Notes: generated by a model not told the origin, from the letters alone. 64,000 nucleotides of DNA from Chinchilla lanigera (GCF_000276665.1 NW_004955481.1:2820366-2884365), one strand, 5' to 3'; positions 22,141-35,805 are shown, counted from the stretch's first letter. Program-made: numbers and translations.

Positions 22141-22259
22141 TGCAGTCTGAATTGGCTCTTATTGTTTCAATAAATGACAATTCTCATTTTTTCTCTTTCT
22201 CCATAATCGGTCCCTGTCTCCCCTTACCCTTTTCCAGACTGATTCAGCAAGAATCACTA

Positions 22260-23460
22260 ACAGACCCTGCTAATAGGATGAAAAGATACATTACAAACTG
22301 GTAGAAAATATTTGCAAACCACATACTTAACAAAGGATTAGTAACCTAGAATACTATCTATGGTTTAAAAAAACCAACCAACAAACAAAAAAACCTGAGA
22401 CAACAATCCAACTAGAAAATGAGCAAAAAATATGAAGACACAGCTCACTGAAGAGGACAGGCAGACAGCAAATAAGCACATGTAAAGATGTTCACTATCA
22501 CTAGCCATTAGAGATGAAAATTAAAACCACAGTGACACATCACTACACACCTATTAGGATGGCTGAAATAAAACATTAAGTGTCAACACCAAATGGAGCT
22601 GGTGAGGAAATGGAGAAACTCCTATCTTACTAGTGAGAACAGAAAATGGTACACAGCCACTTTGGAAAACACTTTTACCGTTTAGAAACTAGTTCAAAAA
22701 AACAAACCCTAAACTTGCAACCACCATATGACTCAACCATCACATTCCTGAGCATTTACTTGAGAAATAAAAACTTCTGTTCACAAAAACCCTGTACACA
22801 GATATTTATAGCAACTTTATAAATGAGAAAACACCCTCAAAAAACAAAGCCAGCAAGTAATCTAGATATCCTTCAATGAGTAATTAAGTAAACTATAGTA
22901 TATCCACGCCATGAAATACTGTTTACTAATAAAAAGAATGAGTCATTAATAAATGCAACACCTGAAAGGGTCTCCAGAGAATTATACTGAGCGGTGAAAA
23001 AGGTCAATTTTACTACTCCAAAGGCTTAAGCAGGAGTTTGAGGTTAGCTAGCACAACAAAGTGAGACCCTATTTCAAACAAATTGACCAAGCCACCCACC
23101 AACCAAAAGCCAATCTTAAAACGTTATATATTGTGTGATTCCACACACATATAATGGTCTTGAAATGATAAAATACAGACATGAGACTAGATTGGTGGTT
23201 ATCAGGTGCTTACGTGCAGGGTAAAAGGTGGAAGGGGAGTGGCTATATCTATAAAAGGGCAAAATGAGAGATCCTTGTGAAAACAGAAATGCTCTGTATC
23301 ATGATTATATTAGTGTCAATGTCCTGGTTGTGATACTGTGTCATAACTGTGCAAGATGTTACCAAGGGGATAAACTGGTAAACAATACACAGAATTTCCC
23401 TGTGTTGTTTCTTAGAACTACACACACATCTATAATTAACTCAAAAGAAGTTCAAAAATG
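22260..23460 (+). mobile_element. Old L1M-type 3' fragment
   Basis: AATGGTACACAGCCACTTTGG, CTTCAATGAGTAATTAAGTA and the terminal GATACTGTGTCATAACTGTG then CTACACACACATCTATAATT follow old L1M 3' ends. A B1-like fragment lies at about 23020-23090. Confidence 0.65.
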
Positions 23461-24097
23461 AAAGTGTTGAGCAATGTACCAACTGACAACCGTAACAAAA
23501 ACCCAACACCAATTTAGACTGAACAGAAAGCTACACACCTTAAGTAGCATGCAATTATGAAGCAGCATTTAGAAAACCAAAGAACTACTCTGTGACAATA
23601 CAATTCTATCTAACTCAATCAGTCTGCCTGGAAAGAAACAGAAAAACACAAAGCCAAAGCATTTTACACAAATCGCCAGAAAGCCAACAGATACACTTCA
23701 TTATTACAATTACCTGCTTTCTACAAAACCTGAAGATACAACAGCATTTCATCTGCCTTTATTTTCAACTGTAAAATCAGAACTGAAGTTCAGTAAATAG
23801 TTAATAAACTAGCCTATCTACTATACGGTGGTTAGAAAATAAACTATTTTGTATTCAAAGACAATGTTCTTGAGCAGTGAAGTTGAAATGGTCATTAAGG
23901 AACAGCTTTCTATGTTGCTTCATAAAAAAGAAATTCTGTGATGTTCTTGTAGCACACAAATACAACCCTTGTTTTACATAATGAGTACTTTCCTTAAGAG
24001 GTACGTTTTCTGCAAGTGACATTTTCACCAATTTAAAGAATGTTTTCAACATAACAAAGCAATTCTATAGTTACATGAATTTAATACAAAAAGCCTC

Positions 24098-24207
24098 GGG
24101 GCTGGGGATTTAGCTCAGCGGCAAAAGCGCCTGCCTGGCAAGCGCAAGGTCGTGAGTTTGGTTCCCGGTACCGGAGAAAAACCAAAAAAAAAAAAAAAAC
24201 AAAAAAA
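24098..24207 (+). repeat. ID-type SINE, young subfamily
   Basis: Duplication ACAAAAAGCCTC at 24086-24097 and 24208-24219. Opposite in orientation to the next two copies, within 55-220 bp. Confidence 0.9.
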
Positions 24208-24261
24208 ACAAAAAGCCTCATAAAGCAAATACTCTTCATTTTTGTATAAAATCAGATTTTC

Positions 24262-24354
24262 TTTTTTGTTTTTTTTTTCTTATACCGGGAATCGAACTCA
24301 TGACCTTGCGCTTGCCAGGCAGGCACTGTGCCACTGAGCTAAATCCCCAGCCCC
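24262..24354 (-). repeat. ID-type SINE
   Basis: Duplication TAAAATCAGATTTTC at 24247-24261 and 24355-24369. Confidence 0.9.
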
Positions 24355-24422
24355 TAAAATCAGATTTTCATATAGTAGATTTCCTTAAAAGGACATGTTG
24401 AAATACACCACCTTATAAATTT

Positions 24423-24522
24423 TTTTTTTTTTTTTGGTTTTTCTCCGGTACCGGGAACCGAACTCATGACCTTACGCTTGCCAGGCAGGCGCTTTTGCCC
24501 CTGAGCTAAATCCCCAGCCCCT
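24423..24522 (-). repeat. ID-type SINE, young subfamily
   Basis: Perfect 17-bp duplication CACCACCTTATAAATTT at 24406-24422 and 24523-24539. Confidence 0.9.
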
Positions 24523-25107
24523 CACCACCTTATAAATTTGACATCGACTATCCTCAGATTATGGTATTTTACAGCAACATCTAACTGTAGTCAGAGAAAG
24601 CACAGTGTTTGCTGAATTCACCTGAAAAGGAAAATAACCCAAGGAAAACTAAAATTATAATCCCAAATATCCTACTCTACAGAGGAAGAGGATTTCCCTC
24701 CTTTTAAATTCACTTACATATTAGTCACCTTTCTTTTAGTCCTAAAACAGATTGTAAGGCACATTTCAAAATAAAACATACATGAATACTGAGTTATACT
24801 TGAGACTACATCTTCCATTTTATAGGAAGAAGATACGGTAAGTCACACATAAGTATTTCACAGACACACTCCACCAGTCATCCTTCACTTATACAGAGGC
24901 ATAGAGAGAGGAAAGCCAATGATTTAAAATTCTTCCCGAACTACCTAAGTCTCTAAATTCTTATTCATTTAGCTAAAACCAAACAAAGTGAATAAAAACC
25001 ATTCACAAAGAGTATCCCGAACACTGTGGATATAAATCAACACTGTAGGTCCATAAAGATGGCATAACATAATACAAATTGAATTTGAAACTGCTTTCTT
25101 TTGGGAT

Positions 25108-25167
25108 ATAACATATATAATCAAGTGGAATTATTTATATAACATATACAATCAAGTGGAATTATTT
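25108..25167 (+). repeat. 31-bp tandem duplication
   Basis: Two adjacent units starting at 25108 and 25139 share ATAACATATA[T/C]AATCAAG and TGGAATTATTT. They differ at one base. Confidence 0.85.
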
Positions 25168-25529
25168 CTTACGCAAGTGCTTCATAACAGACAAAAAACA
25201 TTCCAGAAGGTCATCTGGAGCCTGTAATTAAGCAACAAGTTTCTGTTTCTCTCAAGATTAATTTAAACTAGCCGAAACAATGAACTAAACGTCATCACAA
25301 ATTATACTGAGGAATCACTGAAGCTATATTGAAATAATTCTTTTAAAAATTTCAAGAGAAAAAAATGTGATTTCACATACATATTTAAAGCAATTTAAAC
25401 CAATAAAATGTAAGAACTTGGTAAACATCAGGTAACAAGATCTTCTTTTAAATGAGCAGGTGACTAATAAATGAATAAGAAAACAAACAAGCTTGTGCAT
25501 AATAAATAAAATTTAAAAATCAATCCGTT

Positions 25530-25613
25530 GGGGCTGGGGATATAGCCCAGCAGCACAAGCACCTGACTGGAAAGGGCAAGGTCCTGAGTTCGATTCCTAG
25601 TACCAAAAAAACA
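25530..25613 (+). repeat. ID-type SINE
   Basis: GGGCTGGGGATATAGCCCAG to GAGTTCGATTCCTAGTACC plus short A-tail. Confidence 0.85.
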
Positions 25614-26104
25614 AAATCCTTTGGTAAGCTACAATAACTGATAATATCACCAACAACCAATGAGATCATCAAACATTGTAGGGATGCAGTCTTATTTACT
25701 GTTAATCTCCCCTTCCCACTGTCTCTCTTATTTATTTCAATATAAATATCTCTTATAACTGTTAACTGAACCAGTTAAACTGTAGTAGAATAGATTTATG
25801 CTATTTTAGTCCTCAGAGACTTTTAATTTACAAATAACATTTGGAAAGCATAGAAAAGCAAAGATTAAAGCAGAAACTATAACTTTTCTTTCACTTATAT
25901 TAATATTGTGGCATATTTCTTACACTGTGTATAAAGGAAGGAGTATCTCTACTTGTTTTTTTTTCATGATTTGGCACAAACTGTTTGAAAATCACATGAA
26001 GTTACCTACTGACAAAATGTTAAGCGCCTAACAGACAGAATTATTGAAAGAGAAACAAAAAGTAAAGAAAAGGTAAATCATTAGCTGGGAGTTTTATTTC
26101 TGCC

Positions 26105-26285
26105 TTCCTGGTACTGGAGAAATGAACCCTGGGAGCACTGAACTACTCCTACCCCATCTTTTAAAAAAAATTTGAGACAGGATTTTGCTGAATTGCTCAG
26201 GTTGAGCTAAACTGCTGGCCTTGGACTTATGATCCTGTTTCAGCCTCCTGAGTAGCTGGGATTACAAGCACGTTCCCCAAGCCCA
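26105..26285 (-). repeat. B1-ID dimeric SINE, minus orientation
   Basis: ID half first (CTGGTACTGGAGAAATGAAC), A/T linker, then B1 half (GAGACAGGATTTTGCTGAAT to GCTGGGATTACAAGC). A C/T microsatellite follows (26288-26330). Confidence 0.7.
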
Positions 26286-26329
26286 GCTTTTCTTTTCTTC
26301 TTTCTTTCTTTCTCTTCCCTCCCTCCCTT

Positions 26330-27960
26330 CCAGGCTTATTTTTAAAGAACAGTTGAGGTTTATATTCATCAGAAAGTACAGGATTCCCACATACCCTTTC
26401 TCCTCACCTATTATTACATCTTGAATTAATGTGGAACATTTGTCACAACTGATGAGCCAACACTGGTATATTATTAACCAAAGGCCACAATTTACATTGG
26501 TGTTCACTTTTTGCATTGTACAGGTCTATGGGTTTTATGGGATATATGGGATACATGACTGCACAATGTCGTACACTCGTTGTTACAGAACCATACCGGA
26601 TAGTTTATTGGCCTAAATATCTTTTGTCCTTCACACATACTTATTTTTTCCTCCTCTTTCCATCCTGAATCTCTTGCAATAGCCAATCTTTCTATTGTCT
26701 CTATAGCTGTGCTTTATCCAGAATGTCATACAGAAGTAGTTGGAATTACACAGTATGTGAGCTTTTCAGGCTTCTGTTAGATATTTAAAGTTCTTCAGAA
26801 TCTCTTTTTTGGGCTTGGTAGTTTATTTCTGAACAATATTCCACTGTATGGGCATACCACAGTTTGTTTATTCATTCAATTACTGAAAGACGTTTGCTTC
26901 CTTCCAATTTTTGGCAATTATGAATAAAACATTCATATGCAAGTTTTTATAAGTTCCCAACCAATTTAATAACAAGGAGCATGACAGCTGAAATGTACAA
27001 AAAGACTACATACAGCTTTGTAAGAAAATGTCAAATTATCTTCTAAAAATATACCATTTTGCATTCCCACACCAGAGTTCCCATTTCTTTACATCCTCAA
27101 CAGCATTTAGCTGGTCAGTTTTGGATGTTAGGCATTCTAAGAGATGTGTAGTAATTCCTTAAGGACACAGATATTAAGTATCTTTTCATATGCTTTTTTT
27201 TTTTTTTTTTTTTTGAGACAGGGTCTCGCTATGTAGTTCAGGCTGGCCTTGAACTCACTATGATGCCCAACCTGTCTTCCAGTTCATGGCAATCCTCCTG
27301 ACTCAGCTTCCCAAATGCTGGGATCACAGGCATGTGCCACCATGCCCAGTTTTTCATATGCTTAATTTACCATTGGTATATCTTTTTTTAATGAGGTGCC
27401 TGTTCAGATCTTTTGTTCACATTTTTAACTGTTGAGTACTGAGAATTATTTTGTTCTGAAGACCTTTTTTTACATGCATTTTCACCTTGAATATGACTTG
27501 TTCTTCATTTTGCATATTTTTGGCACAGGCAAATTTTAAATTTTAATCATAATTTTAATGAAGTCCATCTTGTCAGGAATAGTGTTTCTAGTGTTGGAAC
27601 TAAAAACTCATTGCCAAACCCATCACCGAGGTTTTTCTCCTATAAGACTTAAAAATTTGTTTTGTGTTTTACATTTACATTTATTTTACATAAGTCTATG
27701 ATCTATTTTGAGCTAATTTTTGGGAAAGGTGAGGTCAGTGTCTACTTTTATTTTTTCACATGTGTATGTCCAGTTCTAATACCAAGTGTTGAACAGATTA
27801 TTTTTTTCTCCACTGAACTGACTTTACTCCTTTGTTAAAGATCAGTTGACTTTGCATCGGCCTATTTCTGGTGTCTCTTTCTGTCCCACTGACCTATTTA
27901 TTTTTTCACCAATGCCACATTCTCTTGATTATATACAACAGGATGTCAACTATAAATGCA
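26330..27960 (-). mobile_element. Old L1M-type fragment, minus orientation
   Basis: GTTGGAATTACACAGTATGT, ATTCCACTGTATGGGCATAC, TTGCATTCCCACACCAGAGT and TTTTGGATGTTAGGCATTCT are the reverse-complement landmarks of old L1 3' regions. A B1 (27196-27350) interrupts it. Confidence 0.8.
27196..27350 (-). repeat. B1-type SINE
   Basis: Duplication TTTTCATATGCTT at 27183-27195 and 27351-27363, inside the L1M fragment. The B1 carries the internal duplication. Confidence 0.9.
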
Positions 27961-28509
27961 AATTAAGTTTTTGGGTTTTTTTTCCCCTTTCAAAGTATTT
28001 TAACCAAACATTTGTTGTATGAAAAGTTAAGAAGTCAACAAACTGGTGTAACTATAGCAAAAACAGAAAACTTAAGAGAATGTGGGGATAACAGTTTCCA
28101 CTTACTGATCATTAGATCAGTGGTCTAAAAGGTCTGAAAATCCTGAAAATTACCTGAATAAAGATTCTATGAAATATTAAAAGTATTTTTTAATCTGTTT
28201 CTGAAACTTAAAAATTCCTTTGTGTCAATCATCACTGACCCATCTAGCCTATATAAACAAAAATGGAACTATGTTTTTTCTTTACATCTCAGAACCTGGG
28301 TCTAGCCAATGCTTACACACTGGGCTATATGCACTCACCTGAAGGAATTGTCATGTAAGGCTCAGAAGAGATAATGAAAACACAAGCAAATATGTGAAGC
28401 CTCTAGATCATGAGTGTTCAAACTTTTAGTTTCCCTGGACTGCACTGAGTCAAGAAGAAATTGTCTTGGGCCACATATAAAATAGCTAGTTAATATATAT
28501 AAGTAACAA

Positions 28510-28519
28510 AACTTTGTAT

Positions 28520-28550
<31 letters not shown>

Positions 28551-28695
28551 TTGGTTTTTTTGAGATAGAGTCTCACTATGCAGTTCAGGTTGACCTTGAA
28601 CTCACTACGTAGCCTAGGCTGGCCTTAACTTAAGATGATCCTCCTGCCTCAGCTTCCCAAGTGCTGGTGTTATAAGCGTATGCCACCATGCCTGG
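28510..28695 (-). repeat. B1-type SINE with (ATTT)n run
   Basis: A TTTA tetranucleotide run (28516-28551) precedes GAGATAGAGTCTCACTATGC to GCCACCATGCCTGGG. Confidence 0.8.
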
Positions 28696-29139
28696 GTGCT
28701 CCTTTATTTTTAATATTTTAACTTATTAAATTATTTTATGAAGTAATATAAGCCCAGGTTTAATAATTAAACAAGACAACTTACATGTCCACTTAATAAC
28801 AATAACAATAAATGCTTGTCTTTACAGGTACATGCACTTGCAGGTACACTGAAATACTATCGGTAATTGGTACATGTTATTCACCAAGTCACACGAGAAC
28901 ATGTAATGTTCCAAACACACAAGCTTTGATTCCACTGATTGTGTGGCAGGCATATAAGGTGGAGTTAGTGTGCTCTCTAACACACTGCACGGCATTCTGT
29001 TGTTGCCTATGCAAACTGCATTTAAGCACTGCACATGTGAGTGTTCATATATTTCAGGGTTTATGGTTACTAATATTACAAGTTCTCCTCTAATATTACA
29101 ATAGTCTCCTTAGGGTAAGGTTCTACAAAGTAACAAAGA

Positions 29140-29142
<3 letters not shown>

Positions 29143-29185
<43 letters not shown>
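29143..29185 (+). repeat. (TG)n microsatellite
   Basis: About 21 uninterrupted TG units. Confidence 0.95.
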
Positions 29186-29190
<5 letters not shown>

Positions 29191-29794
29191 ATTTCATGGT
29201 GGTTACCAAGTAAATACAATTACAAGTAGTAAATGTGAATTGTAAATATTGCTGTCCAGATGGCTTACTCAGTAGCCAGGTGACTTCCTCAGCACCAGTT
29301 CCATACATACAACAATTAAGTTTATAACTGAACAAAACTATATATCACGAACCATTAAGATTCATGAATAGTTGAGAAAACTCATGTCAAATCACTGAAT
29401 GCCAGGAGTCTACTAGTATGTTATTCCATTCAGATATATCTTACCGTTATTTAAATGGAATCATATAATATTTATTAAACAATCTACATACAACTATACA
29501 AAAACTTCTGAGATAAAACTACTGCTTATAAAGGCCACTAAATTATGATCATAGGTCTTACATTTTTCAAATATGGTCATGGTCTGTTAATACAACTAGA
29601 ATTTCATTTCAAGAGGGCTACTCTAGTATCAAAAGTATTTGAAATTTTGTTTATGAAATCTAAACTGTGAGAGAATGCATAGAAGTTTATAATCCCTTTC
29701 TCTTTTAGTATTTACTTTTTAAAATCTTATAGCACTTATATTCTGCTTATACAGAATGCCTCAAAGTATGAAAAGCCCTTCCACATGTGTTATC

Positions 29795-29915
29795 TCAGCA
29801 ATCCTGTGAAGTAGCTATCCCTGAGGAGCAGTACAGTACTACAGAAGCAAGACAACCAGAGAACCTGGGCTTGCATCCCAGCTTCTATTAGCTGTGTGAC
29901 CTCAGGGAAAGCTGG
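29795..29915 (+). repeat. MIR-like relic
   Basis: GAACCTGGGCTTGCATCCCA and TAGCTGTGTGACCTCAGGGA are typical MIR core words. Confidence 0.65.
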
Positions 29916-29947
29916 CTGAAATTTTGAAAACAAAAAGTGAATCTTTT

Positions 29948-30135
29948 TTTTTTTGTAGTACTGAGGACTGAACCCAGGTGTTCATGTAGGTAACATCTCT
30001 AGTCACCTCCAGCCCTTTAATTTTTAAATTTGAGATAGGTCTCGTTAAGTTGCCCAGGCTGGGTTCAAACTTGTGATTCTCTTGCCCAACATCCCAGAGT
30101 GTAGGAATTACAGGCATGTGCCATCACACGTGGCT
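29948..30135 (-). repeat. B1-ID dimeric SINE, minus orientation
   Basis: GTAGTACTGAGGACTGAACC ID half, then GAGATAGGTCTCGTTAAGTT B1 half ending CAGGCATGTGCCATCACACG. Confidence 0.7.
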
Positions 30136-30610
30136 AAATTCTTACATTTTTAGAGTGCTTTTAACTTACACAGGGGGATAGCTACCATTCTACTTTGAAG
30201 AGGAAAAAAAAAAGGTCAAGTCACTTGCTTTTCAGAGAGGTGAAAAGCAACTGCTCTTTGAATGCTCAGTAATATTATGCCTTGCTGATTCTTTAGTATA
30301 ATGAAAATAAAATTTTAAAGCAAGGAGGCGGTATGATGTGAGACAAATATGGAAATGGGTTAAGAAAGGTATGTTTAGTAAGAGCTATACTATTAAATAG
30401 TTATGAGACCCTGACCTACATTTTCTCTGAATCTTGTTTCCTCGTCTGTAAATGAGAGAGATACTTACCGAAGACTTTTATCATATGTAAGAATTTAAAT
30501 TCTAAGAAGGAATTTCATGGGGAATTCATTTTGTAGAGCAAAAATAATTGGTTACATTGATAATAGCCCCTTTTCCAGATCAGATTTTATATCTACAAAA
30601 ACACCTTTTA

Positions 30611-30765
30611 AGCTGGTCATAGTGATGCATGTCTGTAATCCCAGTACTTGGGAGGCTGAGGCAGGAGGACTGCTGTGAGTTCAAGGCCAGTCTTGACTAC
30701 ATAGTGAGTTTAAGGCCAGCCTGAACTACATAGTGAGACCTTGTCTCAAACACACACACACACAT
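30611..30765 (+). repeat. B1-type SINE with (CA)n tail
   Basis: GCTGGTCATAGTGATGCATG to GTGAGACCTTGTCTCAAACA, then a short CA run. Confidence 0.85.
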
Positions 30766-30809
30766 GCACAAACACATCTTGTATAAAGAACATATTCAAA
30801 AAATATTGA

Positions 30810-30890
30810 GGGGTTGAGCTCAGTGGTAGAACACTTGTCTGGCATACCCTCGGCCCTAGGTTCAATGCCCAATATCACACAACGAACAAA
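30810..30890 (+). repeat. ID-type SINE (old)
   Basis: GGGTTGAGCTCAGTGGTAGA to TAGGTTCAATGCCCAATA. Confidence 0.65.
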
Positions 30891-31839
30891 AAATACTTGG
30901 AGAATAAATGAATGAAGTTTCTATATTGGGGCACACATGTACACTTATACCTCTGTTCACATGCATTTACTTATCCAACAAATAGATATGAGTGTCTAAG
31001 ATTTAATATGAATCTGAGCCCCAACAATGGCCAATAATTAAGTCATCCCTTTATGAAGTTTATATTCAAGGAAGTCAGATTCTATAAAAGCTAAAAAGAA
31101 CAAATCATTACAGATTGTCAGAAATGCTTTAAGTAAAACAAAGAAAGATGCTTTCTTAAAGAATAATAAGGGAAGACCTACTTCAGATAAAAGTTACCAA
31201 AGGATCCTTAGGAGGTGACAAGTGAGCTTAGGCCATAAACATGTCCATAAATAAACTATATGGAAAATCAAGAGAAGAGTATCCTAAATAGATAAAACAA
31301 AGTCTAAGTGCATAAGGCTGGAGGTGAAAGGACTCAATGTCTTTGTGAAAAGAAACGAGAGGCCAGTATGGCTGGTACCTACTAGGCAAAAGGAGGGAGA
31401 GCGTGGAGGAAGCAGTGGAAAGAAAGTGATGAAATTAAAGATTTAGGAGTAGGTCAATCATGTATTCCCTACAGGCCCATAAAAAATTTTACAATTCATT
31501 GGCGGAATAGAAGGAGGAAGGGAATATTAAAGCTCATTTCAATAAATCTATATTGAAAAAAATATTTGCTTCATCATGCTATTTCTAAATCTATGGTTTG
31601 GAGTACAGAAGAGAGTATAGTAAATACAAACTGACACAAATTGCCTAATAATTTCCCTGGAGCCCTGAACATGTCACACTCTCTTCTGATAATGCTCTTT
31701 CCAAGTCCTTTGGCCACATGGATGGATTTGTGATTTTGGCTGAACCAGTTACAGTAAGCCATCTTGATCCAGGGATAAATCCAATCCAACTCATGATGCT
31801 TTACCTATAAAAGAAACTAAATTTATAATTTAAAAATGC

Positions 31840-32290
31840 TGCCATAAAGAAAACTTCTGGGATGAATTTATTAGTATATTCTAACACATATGTAAAGATC
31901 AAATAACATCAAGCTTGGACAAACTCAGAAAACAGAAAGGAGTACACTTCCCAATTTATTTACTGGAGTCAACATTACCTTTATAATAAGATCAGATGAA
32001 AACAAGAATAGAAAACTACAGATATTTCTCATAAGAATAATACAAAAATCCTGAACAAATAAATCCAGCCATATATATAAAGGATAATAAATACCATAAC
32101 TAACTGGAGTTTATTCCAGGAATTCATAATCGGTTGAATGTTTGAAAATAATCAATGAAATTTACCATATTGCTGCAATGCAGGAGAAAAACAATTGATC
32201 TCAACAGATGCAAAAAATAAATAAATAAAAGTAAAAAATTTCAACCCCATTTATGACAAAAACTTTTAGTAAGCGAGAACCTGGAAACAA
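31840..32290 (+). mobile_element. Old L1 ORF2 fragment
   Basis: GAGTTTATTCCAGGAATTCA, CCATATTGCTGCAATGCAGG and TGATCTCAACAGATGCAAAA correspond to the L1 reverse-transcriptase region. It is highly decayed. Confidence 0.65.
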
Positions 32291-32764
32291 TCATCTCCAT
32301 AGCAATAAACATACCCAAGCACCCAGATACTCATTTTTGATTATCATCGTCTAATAAAAAGAACTGAGACCTCTTGGAGAAGTATTTGATTCCAGAGCAG
32401 AGGCAGGTAAAATATAAAAGGAGCCAAAAACATTTCATGATGCCACAAAGTAAGGGAAACACTCAAAGGAATGAGGCATGTCAAATGATAGGAGTTCCCA
32501 ATGTTGAAATATGGAATGATTTGAACAACGAATAATTATAGTGCTGAATTAAAATCCACAGTATGTATGAGTCTGTGCTGACATAAATAATTAAATAAGT
32601 AAAATAAATGATGGAGAAGACACAGCTCTTCAATTGAGATAGAAAACCACCACTAAGTAAACACCACAATAATAACTGTAGAGCTTATAATTCAGTAATG
32701 GATGCTAAAATTAGTAGGAAAAGTTTAAGGAGAAATATTTTCATAGTCTCCAAATATCTTCCCT

Positions 32765-32850
32765 TGTATTTTTTTGAGATGTAGACTTATGTTGCCCAGG
32801 CTGGCCATGAACTTCTGACCTTTCTGTCTCAGTCTCTTGAGTAGAATCCC
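32765..32850 (-). repeat. B1-type fragment
   Basis: GAGATGTAGACTTATGTTGC to CTCTTGAGTAG. Truncated. Confidence 0.55.
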
Positions 32851-33369
32851 TATATTTATTAACTACAATGGGAAAGATATTTTACAATGGAGAAAATTCT
32901 CAAACCTTAGTTTAACCAAGCAACCTAGGCTATCATTAATAGTAATAAGACATATAGACATGTTATACATTTTCACATAATGCTCCAGCATTATGGATAT
33001 AGCATCATTTGGGAGGTTTTCTTTCCAAAATTGCATAAGGTCACCTCCACAACACTTCAGAATGTATATATCAGTATTTTGTAAAATGTCTCTCAATTTG
33101 GGATTGTTTCATGTTTCCTCGTGACAAATCAAAGTTAGGCCATTTTCACAAACCAGAGGAGACTGAGTAAGTCTCCTCTAAACTAAATGCAATATGGGTT
33201 CCTGGAACATAAAATAAGGACGTAAATGGAAAAACTGATGCTCAAATAAAGTTTGTATTTTAGTTAATAATATCATACCATTACTTTGTTAATGGGTTAT
33301 ATAATACTAGGGTAATATAAGACTAAGAAAGCTAATTTGTCCTATTTTACTGAAAGTTCTGTTGCTCTT

Positions 33370-33490
33370 TTATGTTTTTAATCTTGAAATAATTTTAGAC
33401 TCACAGAAAAACTGTACAACTAGTTCAGATTATTCTCATGTGCTCTCTGCCTAGCTTTTTAGATTAACTATTTCTTTCTTATGCTTCTTT
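33370..33490 (-). mobile_element. Old L1M-type 3' end, minus orientation
   Basis: TTGAAATAATTTTAGACTCA then CAGAAAAACTGTACAACTAG resemble the reversed end of L1M elements. Confidence 0.4.
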
Positions 33491-33729
33491 TAGCTGGCTG
33501 TTTAAGTTTTCTATGATAGAAACATATTCCTTACACTTAAAAATTTTTTTGTCTGAAAATTTTTACAGTACCTCTCTTCTTCACATGAATTTAAGAAAAA
33601 ATCACAGGTTTCAAAGACTGGGTACAAAAATAAAGCAAAAATAATTCATGACTTTGATACTGATTGTATGTTGAAACGATAATTTTTTGGATGTACTGAA
33701 TTAAGCAAAATTAAGAAAAGCATCATCAC

Positions 33730-33805
33730 AGGGCTGGGAGTACAGCTCAATGATAGAGTGCTTAACCAGCATGTGTGAGGCCTTGGGTTTGAAATCCAAC
33801 AGAAA
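33730..33805 (+). repeat. ID-type SINE (old)
   Basis: GGGCTGGGAGTACAGCTCAA to GGGTTTGAAATCCAACAG. Confidence 0.65.
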
Positions 33806-34109
33806 ATTAAATAATATATCAGAGTTAGGGCATTGGAAAGTATTTATATATATGTTAATAATGAGACTATAAACTAGAAAATCTGATAGTATTATATCGA
33901 AAGCTTTAAAATGAATGTATTTTTTATTTTTGTGATTCTAATTTTAAGAATTTATCATAAAATAACTAGGGATATATGCTAAGACCTTATTATGTAGAAT
34001 AGTAAAAACTGAAAATAAAAGGTCAACACTAGGGAAATAGTTACATGAATTATGGTTTATCTGAATTATGGAATATATGTACTGTATTTTAAAAAACAAA
34101 AAAAAATTA

Positions 34110-34250
34110 CTGGGCATTTTGGCACGTACTTGTAATCCCAGTAATCAGGAAGCTGAGGGAGAGGATCATGGGCTCAAGGCCAGCCTGGGGATTGTAGGGA
34201 GTTCAAGCCAAGCCTGGACTACATGCCAAGACTCTATCTCAGAAAAACTC
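34110..34250 (+). repeat. B1-type SINE (old)
   Basis: TACTTGTAATCCCAGTAATC to CAAGACTCTATCTCAGAA. Confidence 0.7.
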
Positions 34251-35805
34251 CAAATACGTAAGTAAATAATAACCGACTAAACATTATCAAATAACATGGG
34301 AAAAGACTCACAATCTACTGATAAGTTAAAAATGGTATTCTGTGCTAATAAGTCATTTAAATTTTTTGGATTATTGAACTATTCATACTTTCTAAAATGG
34401 GCACTATAATGATCACCTAAAATTTCTGTACATAAAAAAATTATTCCAAAAAATTCTTGCCAATTCTTCCTCAAAGCATTGAGCAAGTAAAATACAACAC
34501 TGAAAAACCAGAGAACACTTTTCATGTTATTTTGTAAACATATTAGCCCATGATTTTGTGTCATCTTATTACCTTGCGTTTATAATTTATTTTAAAAAGA
34601 CAGATTTTAATTTTTAAATGCTATTTAGAAGTTCCATGTTCTAATATCAAGAACAATAATTGAACCCTTATTTTTAGTCTTAATAATTCCTCTAATTTTA
34701 TTAGAACTTCACATCCATTAAACGTCATCCTGCCTCAGTTCTTCTTTGTATAGAACGAGCACACACAAACTTTTTCACAGGAATGTTCGAATATCAGTAT
34801 TTAAAAAAACTCAGATAATGTAAAACTAAGACTGTACTATAATCAATCAAAACAAAATAAAACAACAGACACTATAAGACAAAACAACAAAATACCTCCA
34901 AAAACTTCTAACTCCCCAAAGCATAGGGCACAGATGAAGAAGAAATCAAAAGCAAAAAAGTTAAATTATACAAAGTGATAAAAGAGGAGTGAAAAACCAA
35001 AACAAAGCAAAAATTAGATGGGTAATGTTTTTGGTGAGCACAAAGACAATAAAATAAAATAGATAATATTTTATTAATAAACAAAATGATCAGAGCTTAG
35101 AGAAGACACTAATAAAAATCTGAGCCAAACAAAATGAAAGAATTAGCAAAGAATTAGTCCATGAGAAGTCCCAAACAGAAATTCAAGAAATAGAAAATTC
35201 TCTTGAGAGTAAAAGCAGCAGAAATGACCAATATGAGGACAGAATGTCAGAACTAGATGACATGACTGATGTAGGTGACCATATCCTCAGAAATGCCTTA
35301 AAAACAACAAGAGAATATGAAATGCATTCAACAGCTGCTAGATGATGCAAAGAACACTAAGATTAAATGGATCAGGGAAAAATCAGAAGACACCATAAAA
35401 AACCTTTTTTACAGAAATAACAGTAGAAAACTTTCTAAGTGTGGGGAAAGAATTTAACATACATATAAGCAAAGAATGCAGAATCCCAAATACCCATGAT
35501 TAGAAAGGAACTTTTCTACAATCCATCATAACCAAAATCCCAAAAGATCAAAACAAGGACAGAATCTTAAAAGCTGTTGGAGAAAAACAACAAATCACTT
35601 ATAAAGATAAACCCACTAGAATTACAACAGATTTTTCAACACAAACCTTAGAATGAAGTGTTTCAAGACCTAAAAGAAAACAACTCCTAATTTATCCTGC
35701 AAAACTATCTTTTGAAAGAGATGAAGAAACAAGATCTTTCCAGGACAAAGAGCACCCTAAGAAATTGATGATCACAAAATGAGTGCTCCAAAACATTCTC
35801 AAGGA

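Noticed and set aside
24098..24190. tRNA gene-like sequences in the ID SINEs
   Set aside because: The A and B boxes are present, but copies have A-tails and target-site duplications and no proper cloverleaf 3' end, so they are SINEs and not tRNA genes.
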